From IDS-8 sp040902105 (GTDB taxonomy: Bacteria > Pseudomonadota > Gammaproteobacteria > Steroidobacterales > Woeseiaceae): a stretch of 64,000 nt of DNA. Where the stretch lies: NCBI GenBank assembly GCA_040902105.1, contig JBBDXW010000065.1:1-64000 (forward strand), read 5' to 3'. This document shows, piece by piece, positions 8,174-20,804 of the stretch (positions are counted from its first letter, which is position 1; every line of letters begins with the position of its first letter). The position numbers were made by a program, and so were the translations under genes. Under the pieces are notes generated by a model that saw nothing but the letters and a program-made list of their open reading frames with translations, had not been told where the DNA came from and searched no databases.

Positions 8174-9982
8174 TCACGCGACCGCAGGCTCCGCCTCGAG
8201 GTCATCAAGGCGATTCTCGTTTGACGCGCGAAACAGGCGCGCATCCCGCTCACCGATCTGTTGTCTCCACATGGCGTAGTACAGGCCCTTCTGCCCGAGC
8301 AGGGAATCGTGCGTCCCGGACTCGGTGATCCGCCCTTTTTCAAGGACATGAATGGTATCGGCATGGAACACAGTGCTCAGGCGGTGGGCGATCAGAATCA
8401 CCATGTGCTTCCTGCTGCCGGACAGGCCGCGCACCGCCGTCGTGATCTCCTGCTCGGTGATCGAGTCGAGCGCCGACGTTGCTTCATCGAAGATGAACAG
8501 CTTGGGTCCACGCAACAGGGCCCGCGCAATCGACAGGCGCTGGCGTTCCCCTCCGGATACTCGCAGGCCGCTTTCGCCCAGACGGGTGTCGAGACCCTTG
8601 CCGGAACGCTCCATCAGCGCGGTGACGGAAGCAGTGCGAAGCGCCTCGTACATCTCTTCGTCGCTGGCATCCGGCTTGACGAGCAACAGGTTCTCCCGAA
8701 TCGTGCCGGAGAACAGCTGCGGGTCCTGCGTCACAAAGCCGATCTGCCGGCGGACCGGGTTATAGCGAAGTTGTTTGACGGGAATTCCGTCTATGTAAAT
8801 CGCACCGCCGATCGGCGCATAAAGCCCGACCAGCAATTTGACCAGGGTGGACTTTCCGGACCCGGACGGTCCGACGAATGCAATCGTCTCTCCCAACCTT
8901 ACATCGAAGGAAAGGTGATCGATGGCATTTTCAGTAGCGGTCCGATGTTTGAAAACAACGTCGTCAAAGCGAAGGTCCTCGAGTTCTCCGATCTCTACGG
9001 GGTCCTCCGGCCGTGTTTCAACGGGCTTTTGCATCAGCTCATCGAACAGTTGCATCGAGGCTTCGGCCTCGCGGTAATTCAAAATGATTCTGCCCAGATC
9101 CTGTAACGGGACGAAAATCGCGTTCAGGATGAACTGCGTCGATATGAGTTCTCCCGCCGTGAGCGTCTCGCGAAAGATCAGCCACAAAAGGATGAACAGA
9201 ATGGACTGCTTCAGCGTGTTGATGAGGGTACCTTGAAAGAACGACAAGGTACTTACTTTCCTGGTCTTATCCATTTCCAGGTCGAAGATCTTTCTGGTGT
9301 GTAACTGCAAGCGGCGGATTTCCGGGTATGTCAGTCCCAGGCTCTTGACCAGTTCGATATTGCGCAATGACTCGGTGATCGATCCCGCCATCCTGGCGGT
9401 TTCGCGAACAACCATGCGCTGCACGGACTTCATCTTCTGACTGAGCAAGCCGGTCAGGCCGCCGAGCAGCAGCACGCCGACCAGAAATACCGGGATCAGC
9501 AGCCAGTGCCTGGTAATACCGTACCAGAGCAGGAAGCCGAAGCCGACGATGGACGAGAACAGGATATTGACGAATGCCGTGATAAATCTTTCGGTGTCGG
9601 TCCGGACCTTCTGCAGCATCGCCATGGTCTCCCCGCTGCTTCGATCCTCGAATTCCTGAAACGAGAGCCTGAGCGTTTGCCGCAGGCCGTCGTTGAAGAC
9701 CTGCATGCCGAACTTCTGCACAACCAGCGCCAGCACGTAATCCTGGAAGGTCTTGGCGACCCGGGCCGCCAGGGCAACGACTGCGGCCACGAGGAGCCAC
9801 CACAAGGCTCCGCGAATGAGCACATCGTCCGGCTGGCTATCCGGATTCAAGGCGTAGCGATCGATGATGATGCCGAAAATAAGCGGGTCCACCAATGTGA
9901 GGATCTGCGCCGCGGCAGCCAGCAGCAAAGACAGCGCAACCCACCACCGCAGCGGGCGAACGTACTTCCATATGATGTGCAT
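8174..9982 (-). CDS. ABC exporter, fused membrane and ATPase domains (ABCB/MsbA type)
   Basis: A 602-residue half-transporter expected to work as a homodimer in the inner membrane. Residues 1 to about 310 hold six membrane helices (WWVALSLLLAAAAQIL, GALWWLLVAAVVALAARVA and others). The nucleotide-binding domain contains Walker A GPSGSGKST near 370-380, the Q-loop IGFVTQDPQLF, the signature LRVSGGERQR, Walker B LFIFDEATSALD and the H-loop IAHRLSTVFHAD. No peptidase domain is present, so it is not a bacteriocin exporter of that class. It is convergent with the amidase-like gene. Candidate cargo includes lipids, peptides or drugs. Confidence 0.9.
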   Translation of the reverse strand: MHIIWKYVRPLRWWVALSLLLAAAAQILTLVDPLIFGIIIDRYALNPDSQPDDVLIRGALWWLLVAAVVALAARVAKTFQDYVLALVVQKFGMQVFNDGLRQTLRLSFQEFEDRSSGETMAMLQKVRTDTERFITAFVNILFSSIVGFGFLLWYGITRHWLLIPVFLVGVLLLGGLTGLLSQKMKSVQRMVVRETARMAGSITESLRNIELVKSLGLTYPEIRRLQLHTRKIFDLEMDKTRKVSTLSFFQGTLINTLKQSILFILLWLIFRETLTAGELISTQFILNAIFVPLQDLGRIILNYREAEASMQLFDELMQKPVETRPEDPVEIGELEDLRFDDVVFKHRTATENAIDHLSFDVRLGETIAFVGPSGSGKSTLVKLLVGLYAPIGGAIYIDGIPVKQLRYNPVRRQIGFVTQDPQLFSGTIRENLLLVKPDASDEEMYEALRTASVTALMERSGKGLDTRLGESGLRVSGGERQRLSIARALLRGPKLFIFDEATSALDSITEQEITTAVRGLSGSRKHMVILIAHRLSTVFHADTIHVLEKGRITESGTHDSLLGQKGLYYAMWRQQIGERDARLFRASNENRLDDLEAEPAVA

Positions 9983-10026
9983 GATGTTGTGTAACCTGTT
10001 ATTGGAATCGGGTTTCGGTGCGCACG

Positions 10027-10878
10027 TTATCGTGCGTGCCGTAGTCGCAGCCGCGCATGGAGGCCGAAATGGTCGGATGGCCAGGCGCCGGCAACGCCCG
10101 GCCGATCGAGTACGCGTCGCGCATCGAGCATCTCGAAGCGGTCGCGCTGCGCGAAGACGTGATCGATGCGACGAACCGTGTTGCCGAAATAATGCGGGTT
10201 CAGCGTGGTGATGCTGTCGGCATCGTCGTGGACGCCGCCGAACACGTCGACGTAACTTGCAGCCAGCGGCCGGAGTTCGGGGTTGGTCACTTCGGCGTTG
10301 AAGTCTCCCAGCAGCAGCGACGGCGTACCGTCGTCGCGGGCAGCGATGTGCGACAGCACGTCGCGCAACTGCCGGGCGCGTAATACGTCGCCTTCCGCCG
10401 TATGGTGCAGATGCGTGTTGTAGACGTCGACGATGCTGCCCCGGATGGCGAGGCGCAAGTGGGCAAGCGTGCGCCAGTCGTCGCGAGGGCGCAGCCGGCG
10501 CTCGCTCCGCTCGAGAACCGGATGCCGGGTCAGGATGGCGTTGCCGAAGCGCCTCGTTGCTCCGGGAGGGTCAGCGGAGACGAAATAACACTCGTAACCC
10601 AGCGCCCCGGCAATGTCCTCGGCCTGATTGCGCAACGTTTCGTGCTGCAACACCTCCTGCAACCCGATGACGTCGGGTTTGAGCGCGCCAAGCCCTTCGA
10701 TCACCAGCGCACGTCGTTGCGGCCATCCGTCGCGATCGTGGTACAGGTTGAGGGTGACGACGCTGAAGCTGCCGTCGCCGCCGTGCGATGAACGCGAGGA
10801 TGTGGTCGCGCAGGCCGCGAGCAGGAGCGAACGCAGGACGATTGAGGCCATCACGAGGGTCCGGATGCGCAGTGTCAT
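10027..10878 (-). CDS. Endonuclease/exonuclease/phosphatase-family lipoprotein
   Basis: A 283-residue metal-dependent phosphodiesterase-fold protein. EEP motifs appear in order: VVTLNLYHDRDGW, VIGLQEVLQHE (metal-binding Glu), VDVYNTHLHHT, LLLGDFNAE and the C-terminal SDHFGLHARL. The N terminus has a hydrophobic segment and a lipobox-like LLAAC with Cys about 23, so it is probably a membrane-anchored periplasmic protein. Possible substrates include phosphodiesters, sphingomyelin-like lipids or extracellular nucleic acid. It lies 44 bases downstream of the ABC exporter start on the same strand, but the order of the two genes does not argue strongly for a shared function. Confidence 0.87.
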   Translation of the reverse strand: MTLRIRTLVMASIVLRSLLLAACATTSSRSSHGGDGSFSVVTLNLYHDRDGWPQRRALVIEGLGALKPDVIGLQEVLQHETLRNQAEDIAGALGYECYFVSADPPGATRRFGNAILTRHPVLERSERRLRPRDDWRTLAHLRLAIRGSIVDVYNTHLHHTAEGDVLRARQLRDVLSHIAARDDGTPSLLLGDFNAEVTNPELRPLAASYVDVFGGVHDDADSITTLNPHYFGNTVRRIDHVFAQRDRFEMLDARRVLDRPGVAGAWPSDHFGLHARLRLRHAR

Positions 10879-11054
10879 CGCGGTCTCCGCCGCTTATGAT
10901 GAATTGGCGAAGGAATCTTCCGTGCCCCGAGAGACCTTCGATAAATAAGTAGCCTATTCCGTCAGTGCAATTGAGTAAACTGTAGCCCTGTTGACAAACT
11001 GCGCACACAATAAGCGGCAGGACAAAACAAACCAATGCGGCAGGACGGGCGCCA

Positions 11055-12002
11055 ATGAGTACGGAAAAAAGACTTGGCCGTGGTCTCGATGCGTTACTGG
11101 GAACGCATCGCCAGCGCGTGACGCAGTTCGATCAGGAGGCAGCGGGCAAAGCGACCACCCTGGAAATAGCTGTGACCGAACTTCGGCCGGGCCGCTATCA
11201 GCCGCGCCGGATTGTCTCTGACGAGAGCCTCATCGAACTCGCGGACTCGATACGTGAACAAGGGGTGCTGCAGCCCCTGGTCGTTCGTGCAGTGGCCCAG
11301 ACTGCCGAAGGGTCGAACCCGAAAGGTTACGAAATCGTCGCAGGGGAACGCCGTTGGCGGGCCGCGCAAATCGCCGGGCTGTCGACCGTGCCCGTCGTGG
11401 TTCGCGAGCTGGACGACCAGTCGGCGCTCGCCGTGGCGCTGATCGAGAATCTGCAGCGCGAAGATCTCAATCCGATCGACCAGGCGCAGTCGCTGTCGAG
11501 GCTCGCCGACGAGTTCGCGCTGACCCACGAGCAGGTGGCGAAAGCCGTCGGACGATCGCGATCGTCGGTCAGCAACCTGCTGCGTTTGCTGGAACTGCAA
11601 AGCGACGTCAAGGATCTGCTGGCCGATGGCGGAATCGACATGGGACATGCGCGCGCGCTGTTGCCGCTGGATCCCGAACGCCAGGTCGCGATGGCGCGCA
11701 AGGCGCTGGCACGCAAGATGTCGGTGCGGCAGGTCGAGCAGGCTGTCAGGCTCTTGCTTGCTGCGCCTGTCGCCGCCACGGACAAGAAGCCCGTCGACAT
11801 GCAAGCGCGCTGGCTGCAGCAACAGATTGCAAAAGAGCTGGGCCGGAAAATAACGATCCGGCCGGGCAACGACGGGCACTACCGGTTACAGATAGAGTTT
11901 GATGACCTGGCAGAGTTGCAGACCGCGCTGCGCCGCATCGAGGAGTTGATCGGCCAAGTGCGTAATACGGCCGGCCCGAGAATGCGCGACACGGAAGCAT
12001 GA
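11055..12002 (+). CDS. parB: Chromosome-partitioning protein ParB
   Basis: A 315-residue ParB. It opens with the conserved KRLGRGLDALLG. The ParB/CTP-binding domain carries LRPGRYQPRR and the catalytic GERRWRAAQIAG. The helix-turn-helix is THEQVAKAVGRSRSSVSNLLRL, and the C-terminal dimerisation region begins near residue 225 (RWLQQQIAKELGRK). ParB binds parS near the origin and works with ParA in segregation. Normally parA lies directly upstream; here the upstream neighbour is an unrelated EEP lipoprotein on the other strand, and the next gene downstream is lhr. No parS palindrome was recognised nearby. Confidence 0.95.
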   Translation: MSTEKRLGRGLDALLGTHRQRVTQFDQEAAGKATTLEIAVTELRPGRYQPRRIVSDESLIELADSIREQGVLQPLVVRAVAQTAEGSNPKGYEIVAGERRWRAAQIAGLSTVPVVVRELDDQSALAVALIENLQREDLNPIDQAQSLSRLADEFALTHEQVAKAVGRSRSSVSNLLRLLELQSDVKDLLADGGIDMGHARALLPLDPERQVAMARKALARKMSVRQVEQAVRLLLAAPVAATDKKPVDMQARWLQQQIAKELGRKITIRPGNDGHYRLQIEFDDLAELQTALRRIEELIGQVRNTAGPRMRDTEA

Positions 12003-12010
12003 CAACCGCT

Positions 12011-12191
12011 CGCCGGGGGTATTCGGCAACTCGTCACGCAACGCGTGCAACGCCAGTGTCCCAGTGGGCCGCTGGACAGTCGAATTCGTTCGCCTCTGGC
12101 ACAAGCAGGAGTGCCGTCCGGGGGTGTTCCACAAAGCGAGTTCGCGAAGCGGTGTTTGAGCGACTGGAATACCCCCGGGCGGCGCTCCTGC
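12011..12191. repeat. REP/BIME-like imperfect inverted repeat between parB and lhr
   Basis: Two 27-base arms, 12105-12131 and 12165-12191, are reverse complements with three mismatches and share the core CCGGGGGT(G/A)TTCCA. They are separated by 33 bases. A third, shorter copy of the core (CGCCGGGGGTATTCGG) lies at 12011-12026. Arms of this size with a variable loop between convergent genes resemble REP-type elements. Whether the sequence recurs elsewhere in the genome cannot be seen here. Confidence 0.6.
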
Positions 12192-12237
12192 GCCGTCAAA
12201 AGCAACCTGCGCCGAGACTTGAGCAGAGGCTCCCCAG

Positions 12238-16566
<4,329 letters not shown>

Positions 16567-16587
16567 CGCGGAAGGATAACCCAGTCA

Positions 16588-16695
16588 GGGGGACAGTGAC
16601 CTTATCTCGACTTTAGGGTCACTGTCCCCTTCTCGGGAGGGGGACCTCGGGAGGGGGACAGTGACCTTGTCTCGACTTTAAGGTCACTGTCCCCT
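16588..16695. repeat. Tandem pair of palindromic hairpins upstream of lhr
   Basis: Two copies (16588-16631 and 16653-16695) of a hairpin whose left arm is GGGGGACAGTGACCTT and whose right arm is AAGGTCACTGTCCCC or nearly so, around the loop TCTCGACTT. The two copies are about 95 percent identical by eye and are separated by a short GGGAGGGGGACCTCGG linker. Hairpins with GGGGACAGTGACC arms are, from general knowledge, frequent around REP-associated tyrosine transposases in Gammaproteobacteria; no such transposase gene is present here. Confidence 0.75.
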
Positions 16696-16746
16696 TTCGG
16701 TCCCCTTACAATATCGCGACGTGTGGGGGGCGGAGGCTGGCATTAC

Positions 16747-17910
16747 ATGACTATCGTGCTGTACCGCAGGCGCCTCAGCCTGACGAGCGGCGCCGGCCAG
16801 CTCATTCAGATGCAGGCGGAGGGCCTTCGAGGCGATGGCGAGGACGTACGCGCCGCGTGCCTGCGCGGCGCGCTCAAATTCCGCCTGAAGACGCGCCTGC
16901 CGGTCACGCGGATGTCAATCGATGCGCTGAAAACCGTCGCTGCTGCGCCGGAACATCTCCTGGTCGACCATCAGATGGCAGTGCCGGAGGCCGACCTCGT
17001 TTTCGTGCACAACCTGATGACGGAAGCGGTCCGGCATCTCGAGTGCGACGATTGGGCCCGCAGCGCGACAGAGGAGGCGGCGTTTTTTCAGGCGCTGCGC
17101 CCCGACGTGCCGGTCGTCGCGAATTCGGAGCTCGTGAAGCGCGCGTTGGTCGAGCATTTCGCTTTGGATCCTGCTCGCGTAGTCGTGCATTACCCGGGGT
17201 TTCGCTCAGACCGGTTTGCGCCGCAGGATGCTGTTGCGCTACCCGGCGATGCAGGGAACGCGTCCGCAGCTACGGCTTCTCAGGCGGAATCCGTGCGCGA
17301 AGCTGTGCGGGCCCGGTACCAGGCACGCGGCTCGCTAGGCGTTGCTGCAGGAGTACCGCTGATCGGTTTCGTCACGTCAGGGGAATTCGACAAACGCGGT
17401 CTCGATATTTTCCTGGCGAGCGCCGAACGGATCGCCGCAGCGAGGCCGGACGTGCGCTTCCTCGTCGTCGGCGCGAAGCGCCTGCCCGAATGGGCGTCCC
17501 GGCATTCGCTGGTCGTGAGCCGCCGCGTACTTTATCGGCCGAAGAGCGGCCGACCGGAGCGGTGGTTCGCGGCACTCGATGTTTTTCTGTTTCCGGCGCG
17601 CTTCGAGGAGTTCGGGATGGTGGTGTCGGAGGCGCAGGCATCGGGGTTGCCGGTGTTGACCTCGCGGCGAGTCGGCGCCGCAGAGTGCTTGCCGGAGGCA
17701 TACGAGCCGTGGCTGCTCGATGAGCCGGACGCGGCCGCATTCGCGGCAAAGGCGCTGGCGTTACTGGGCGACGACGAGGCGCATCGCGATCTTTCGGCCG
17801 CGGGCGCTGCGAGTATCACGGCATTCGATCAGTGGCATTACGTTCGGGCGACGGTGGCTATGATCAGGGACTGTGCTCGCGCGAAATCCCGCGGCCGGGC
17901 GGAACGTTGA
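16747..17910 (+). CDS. Glycosyltransferase family 4 (GT-B fold)
   Basis: A 387-residue retaining glycosyltransferase-like protein. The N-terminal half includes TSGAGQLIQMQAEGLRGDG and the segment VVANSELVKRALVEHF, which in GT4 enzymes precedes VxxPG (here VVHYPGFRSDRF). The C-terminal donor-binding half has VGAKRLPEW, DVFLFPARFEEFGMVVSEA (the EX7E-type motif) and ASGLPVLTSRRVGA. An open frame continues upstream to 16723, but ATG 16747 begins at the first core strand. Proximity to the Wzi-like gene suggests envelope polysaccharide or LPS assembly, but no cluster of sugar genes accompanies it. Confidence 0.85.
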   Translation: MTIVLYRRRLSLTSGAGQLIQMQAEGLRGDGEDVRAACLRGALKFRLKTRLPVTRMSIDALKTVAAAPEHLLVDHQMAVPEADLVFVHNLMTEAVRHLECDDWARSATEEAAFFQALRPDVPVVANSELVKRALVEHFALDPARVVVHYPGFRSDRFAPQDAVALPGDAGNASAATASQAESVREAVRARYQARGSLGVAAGVPLIGFVTSGEFDKRGLDIFLASAERIAAARPDVRFLVVGAKRLPEWASRHSLVVSRRVLYRPKSGRPERWFAALDVFLFPARFEEFGMVVSEAQASGLPVLTSRRVGAAECLPEAYEPWLLDEPDAAAFAAKALALLGDDEAHRDLSAAGAASITAFDQWHYVRATVAMIRDCARAKSRGRAER

Positions 17911-17936
17911 CGAAATGTTCAGAAGAAATCGCACCG

Positions 17937-18476
17937 CTAAAAACGATAGCTGAGGTAGACACTGATTCCGGCGATGTCGTAGAAATTGTCCGGGCTCCCG
18001 CCTTGCGGGTCGGTCGGCAGCAGGTTATCGCGCGCGACCTTGTCGCCGTAACGCAGGTCGACGTTCAGATCGAAGCGTGGCATCACGTCCTTGAGCTGGA
18101 TGCCTCCGCCCAGGTAATAGCCGTAGGCCGGCGTCGCGAGGTCGAGGCGCGCGGCGCCGAGGAAGGCGCTGACGGCGAAGCGATCCGAGATATGGCGGCG
18201 GTAATCGAGCGCGCGCACCGCCAGGAACAGGTCCGAGCCGAGGCTGTCGAGTTCCAGGCGCGCACCGAATTCGTTGCGCTCGCCGATGCGTCGCGCTACG
18301 CCCAACCCCAGGTGAACGCCGGACTCCGTCGAGTCGACCGTGTCATCCATGTTCGCGATCCGCGCCTTGACGCGGCTCGTCTGCGCGCCGATGTCGACGA
18401 AGACGTCGGCGGCGGCGGGAAGGGGAGCGGAGACAAGCGCCGCCAACGCAATCATGCAGCTCCGTTTGTGCTTCAT
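17937..18476 (-). CDS. Small outer-membrane beta-barrel protein with signal peptide
   Basis: A 179-residue exported protein: signal peptide 1-23 (cleavage after PAAA), then alternating strands such as VFVDIGAQTSRVKARI, GVHLGLGVARRIG, EFGARLELDSLGSDLFLAV and a C-terminal ISVYLSYRF. The terminal aromatic and alternating pattern fit an eight-stranded barrel of the OmpA/OmpW size class. The gene is 8 bases downstream of the Wzi-like gene, so the two are almost certainly co-transcribed. No specific family is recognised. Confidence 0.75.
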   Translation of the reverse strand: MKHKRSCMIALAALVSAPLPAAADVFVDIGAQTSRVKARIANMDDTVDSTESGVHLGLGVARRIGERNEFGARLELDSLGSDLFLAVRALDYRRHISDRFAVSAFLGAARLDLATPAYGYYLGGGIQLKDVMPRFDLNVDLRYGDKVARDNLLPTDPQGGSPDNFYDIAGISVYLSYRF

Positions 18477-18484
18477 CAGGTACC

Positions 18485-19891
18485 TCAGAAGCGGATGAAC
18501 GCGCTGACGCGCGAGTAGTCTTCGCCGAAGACGTCCCGGCCGACGTTCAATTCGCCGCCAACGAAGAAATCGTCGCCCCAGCGACGGCTGTAGCGGACGT
18601 CGAGTGAATGGGCACGCTCGTAGTCGGGCGCTGTGTAGTCCTCGTTGTCGAGCGTGCGGTAGGTCGCTTCCAGGGAACCGCCGCGGTCGAGCTGCCAGCC
18701 GAGGCGCGTCATGAGGCTCATGCCGCCGACGCCGTCACCGGGCACGCGCCGGTCGCCGCCCCAGTGGCCGATTACATTGCCTTCGTTGCGCAGACCGTCG
18801 CCGTAAATGTGATGCACGTACCAGCCGTTCTGCCACTCGCTCACTTCGAAAGTCAGGTCGAGATTGCGGCCGAGCCGCGGGAAATGGATGCCGGCGGAAA
18901 GCGCCGCGTTGCCGAGCCGCAGGTCGTTGTTCGTCGACGTGTCTTCGCCGGCGTACTCGAAGTAGACTGAGAACGGCACTTCGGCGGGCATCACGAAACT
19001 CGACGTGATGGATGCGACCTGGTTGCCGAAGTCGTTGACGGTGCCGGTGTTGTCGCTCTCGGAGGGGCGGAACCAGGCATCGAACAAGTCGCCCAGTGAA
19101 TCGTTGGCGCGCTCGCCGCCGCCGTATTGCATCAGCCGATTGACGCCGAGCGACCAGCCGCGGACCGGCTCGATCGACAGGTGCATCCCGGCAAGGCGCG
19201 GGTTGCCGGAGGTCAGGCCTCCCTCGAAGGCAATGACGTCCGACTCGCTCATTTGCGCATAGAAGAGTTCGTAGCGCAGCTTGAAACGCGTCAGCGGCAC
19301 GTAGTTCGACAGCGTGACGGACGGCATCGTCTGCGCTTCTGTCGACAGAAGCATCGCGCTGTCCGTCATTGGCGAAAGCCAGTGATCGCGCCAGCCTATG
19401 TCGAGCTGTGCGTATTCGAAGCCGATACTGATGAGGCTTCCGGTCGGGACCACCTCGTCCTCAAAGGCATTGAAGCCGCCATTGAAAAGGACGTGATCGC
19501 CGGGTTGCCAGTAGAGCTGGGCCGAGATTTCGTAAGGGCTGTCGGAGCGCATGCCGTGGCGGTTCTGCAGCGTTGTCGATGCACTGGAGCCGGCGCCGGC
19601 CGCGGCGGAGAAGTGCGCGATGCCTGCAGACTTCATCAGGCCGCGCAGGTAGTGGCGAACCTCTTCGCAAAGAGCGGCATCGCGTTCGCAAGCGACCGGG
19701 AGCGCGTCGAAAACGGCGGCCGCGGCAATAGGGCGAGTCAGGATCGGCTTGTCCGCCAGGATGAGCACGCGTTCCACGGCCCGCTCCATTTCGGGAGACT
19801 GACTGAGCGGCAACCACGGACTGACACCGCGCGCGCCGGCGGCGCTGGTCAGTACTGCGAACAAGGCGAGAACGGTCAGGCGCGGCAGCAT
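18485..19891 (-). CDS. Capsule-assembly Wzi-family outer-membrane protein
   Basis: A 468-residue outer-membrane barrel. It has a signal peptide (residues 1-20), an N-terminal helical part (ERAVERVLILADKPILTRP), and then a beta barrel. The GWRDHWLSP motif is characteristic of Wzi, the lectin-like protein that fixes group 1 capsule to the cell surface. It ends in AFIRF, a normal barrel terminus. Followed by the small barrel gene, it could attach an exopolysaccharide. No wza, wzb, wzc or wzy genes are in the window, so either these are elsewhere or this is an orphan with another surface role. Confidence 0.82.
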   Translation of the reverse strand: MLPRLTVLALFAVLTSAAGARGVSPWLPLSQSPEMERAVERVLILADKPILTRPIAAAAVFDALPVACERDAALCEEVRHYLRGLMKSAGIAHFSAAAGAGSSASTTLQNRHGMRSDSPYEISAQLYWQPGDHVLFNGGFNAFEDEVVPTGSLISIGFEYAQLDIGWRDHWLSPMTDSAMLLSTEAQTMPSVTLSNYVPLTRFKLRYELFYAQMSESDVIAFEGGLTSGNPRLAGMHLSIEPVRGWSLGVNRLMQYGGGERANDSLGDLFDAWFRPSESDNTGTVNDFGNQVASITSSFVMPAEVPFSVYFEYAGEDTSTNNDLRLGNAALSAGIHFPRLGRNLDLTFEVSEWQNGWYVHHIYGDGLRNEGNVIGHWGGDRRVPGDGVGGMSLMTRLGWQLDRGGSLEATYRTLDNEDYTAPDYERAHSLDVRYSRRWGDDFFVGGELNVGRDVFGEDYSRVSAFIRF

Positions 19892-20072
19892 CGAAAACGG
19901 AACCTGGAGATTGACGGGTCGTCGGGAAAGCCCGGGCGCAATAGTACCGGAAAAACGACAGACCTCGACCGGAGCGGCTTCTATCAGCGCTAAGCCTTGT
20001 TTTCATTGAAGGTGCGGGGATATCGAATAGAATGCACGGTTATCAAACACAGCCTCCGCCCGGACTCCAACG

Positions 20073-20804
20073 ATGAGAGAAATACGTATCCGCCCAACAG
20101 CGAGTCTTCTTGCATCCCTCGCACTGCTGATCGGGTGTAACGGGGTCACAGCGCTGCCTGAAAGCGCTTCAGGGCCGTCGCCCGGCGAATGGAAAGTACT
20201 GTTCAACGGCCGGAACCTCGACGGCTGGCGCACTTACGGAGAGACCGCAGTCAGACCCGCATGGATCGTCGAAGACGGTGCGATTGTCCTCGATGCCAGC
20301 GAAGACACGACGGAAATGACTGGCGGCGACCTGATAAGGAACGAGCAGTACGAGAACTTCGAACTCGAGCTCGAGTGGAAACTGTCGGAAGGCGGAAACA
20401 GCGGAGTTTTTTTTGGCGTGCGGGAAATTCCGGAACAGGAGGTCGCCTACGAAACCGGGATCGAGATGCAGATTCTGGATGACGACAGACACGTCGACGG
20501 CAAGGTGCCCGAAACAAGTGCCGGTTCCTGCTACGCCCTGTACGCAGCGACGGGAAAAGAGCTCCGGCCCGTCGGCGAGTACAATACGGCACGGCTGATC
20601 GTCAGGGACGGCCGCGTCGAACACTGGCTGAATGGCAAGAAGATCGTCGCGTACGTCATCGGATCCGATGACTGGAAGGAACGCGTCGCGAACTCGAAAT
20701 TCGCGGATTGGGAACACTTCGCCGCGTACCGGCGAGGGCACATCGGCCTGCAGGATCACACCGACAGGGTGTGGTTTCGCAATATCCGGATCAGGGAGCT
20801 GTAG
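20073..20804 (+). CDS. DUF1080 (3-keto-disaccharide hydrolase) lipoprotein
   Basis: A 243-residue exported protein with lipobox ALLIGC (Cys about 22) and a concanavalin-like DUF1080 domain: WKVLFNGRNLDGWRTYG, the long GNSGVFFGVREIPEQEVAYE segment, GIEMQILDDD and a C-terminal GHIGLQDHTDRVWFRNIRI. Members of this family hydrolyse 3-keto-glucosides and disaccharides. Its stop codon overlaps by one base the GTG start of the GMC oxidoreductase that would make 3-keto sugars, so it is translationally coupled. It is probably a periplasmic enzyme in a three-gene sugar oxidation operon. Confidence 0.9.
   Translation: MREIRIRPTASLLASLALLIGCNGVTALPESASGPSPGEWKVLFNGRNLDGWRTYGETAVRPAWIVEDGAIVLDASEDTTEMTGGDLIRNEQYENFELELEWKLSEGGNSGVFFGVREIPEQEVAYETGIEMQILDDDRHVDGKVPETSAGSCYALYAATGKELRPVGEYNTARLIVRDGRVEHWLNGKKIVAYVIGSDDWKERVANSKFADWEHFAAYRRGHIGLQDHTDRVWFRNIRIREL

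Noticed and set aside
11000..11054. Promoter for parB with TTGACA at 10991-10996
   Set aside because: No matching -10 hexamer at a suitable distance.
12121..12140. parS half-site TGTTCCAC near parB
   Set aside because: Only half of the palindrome is present; the other half is not complementary.
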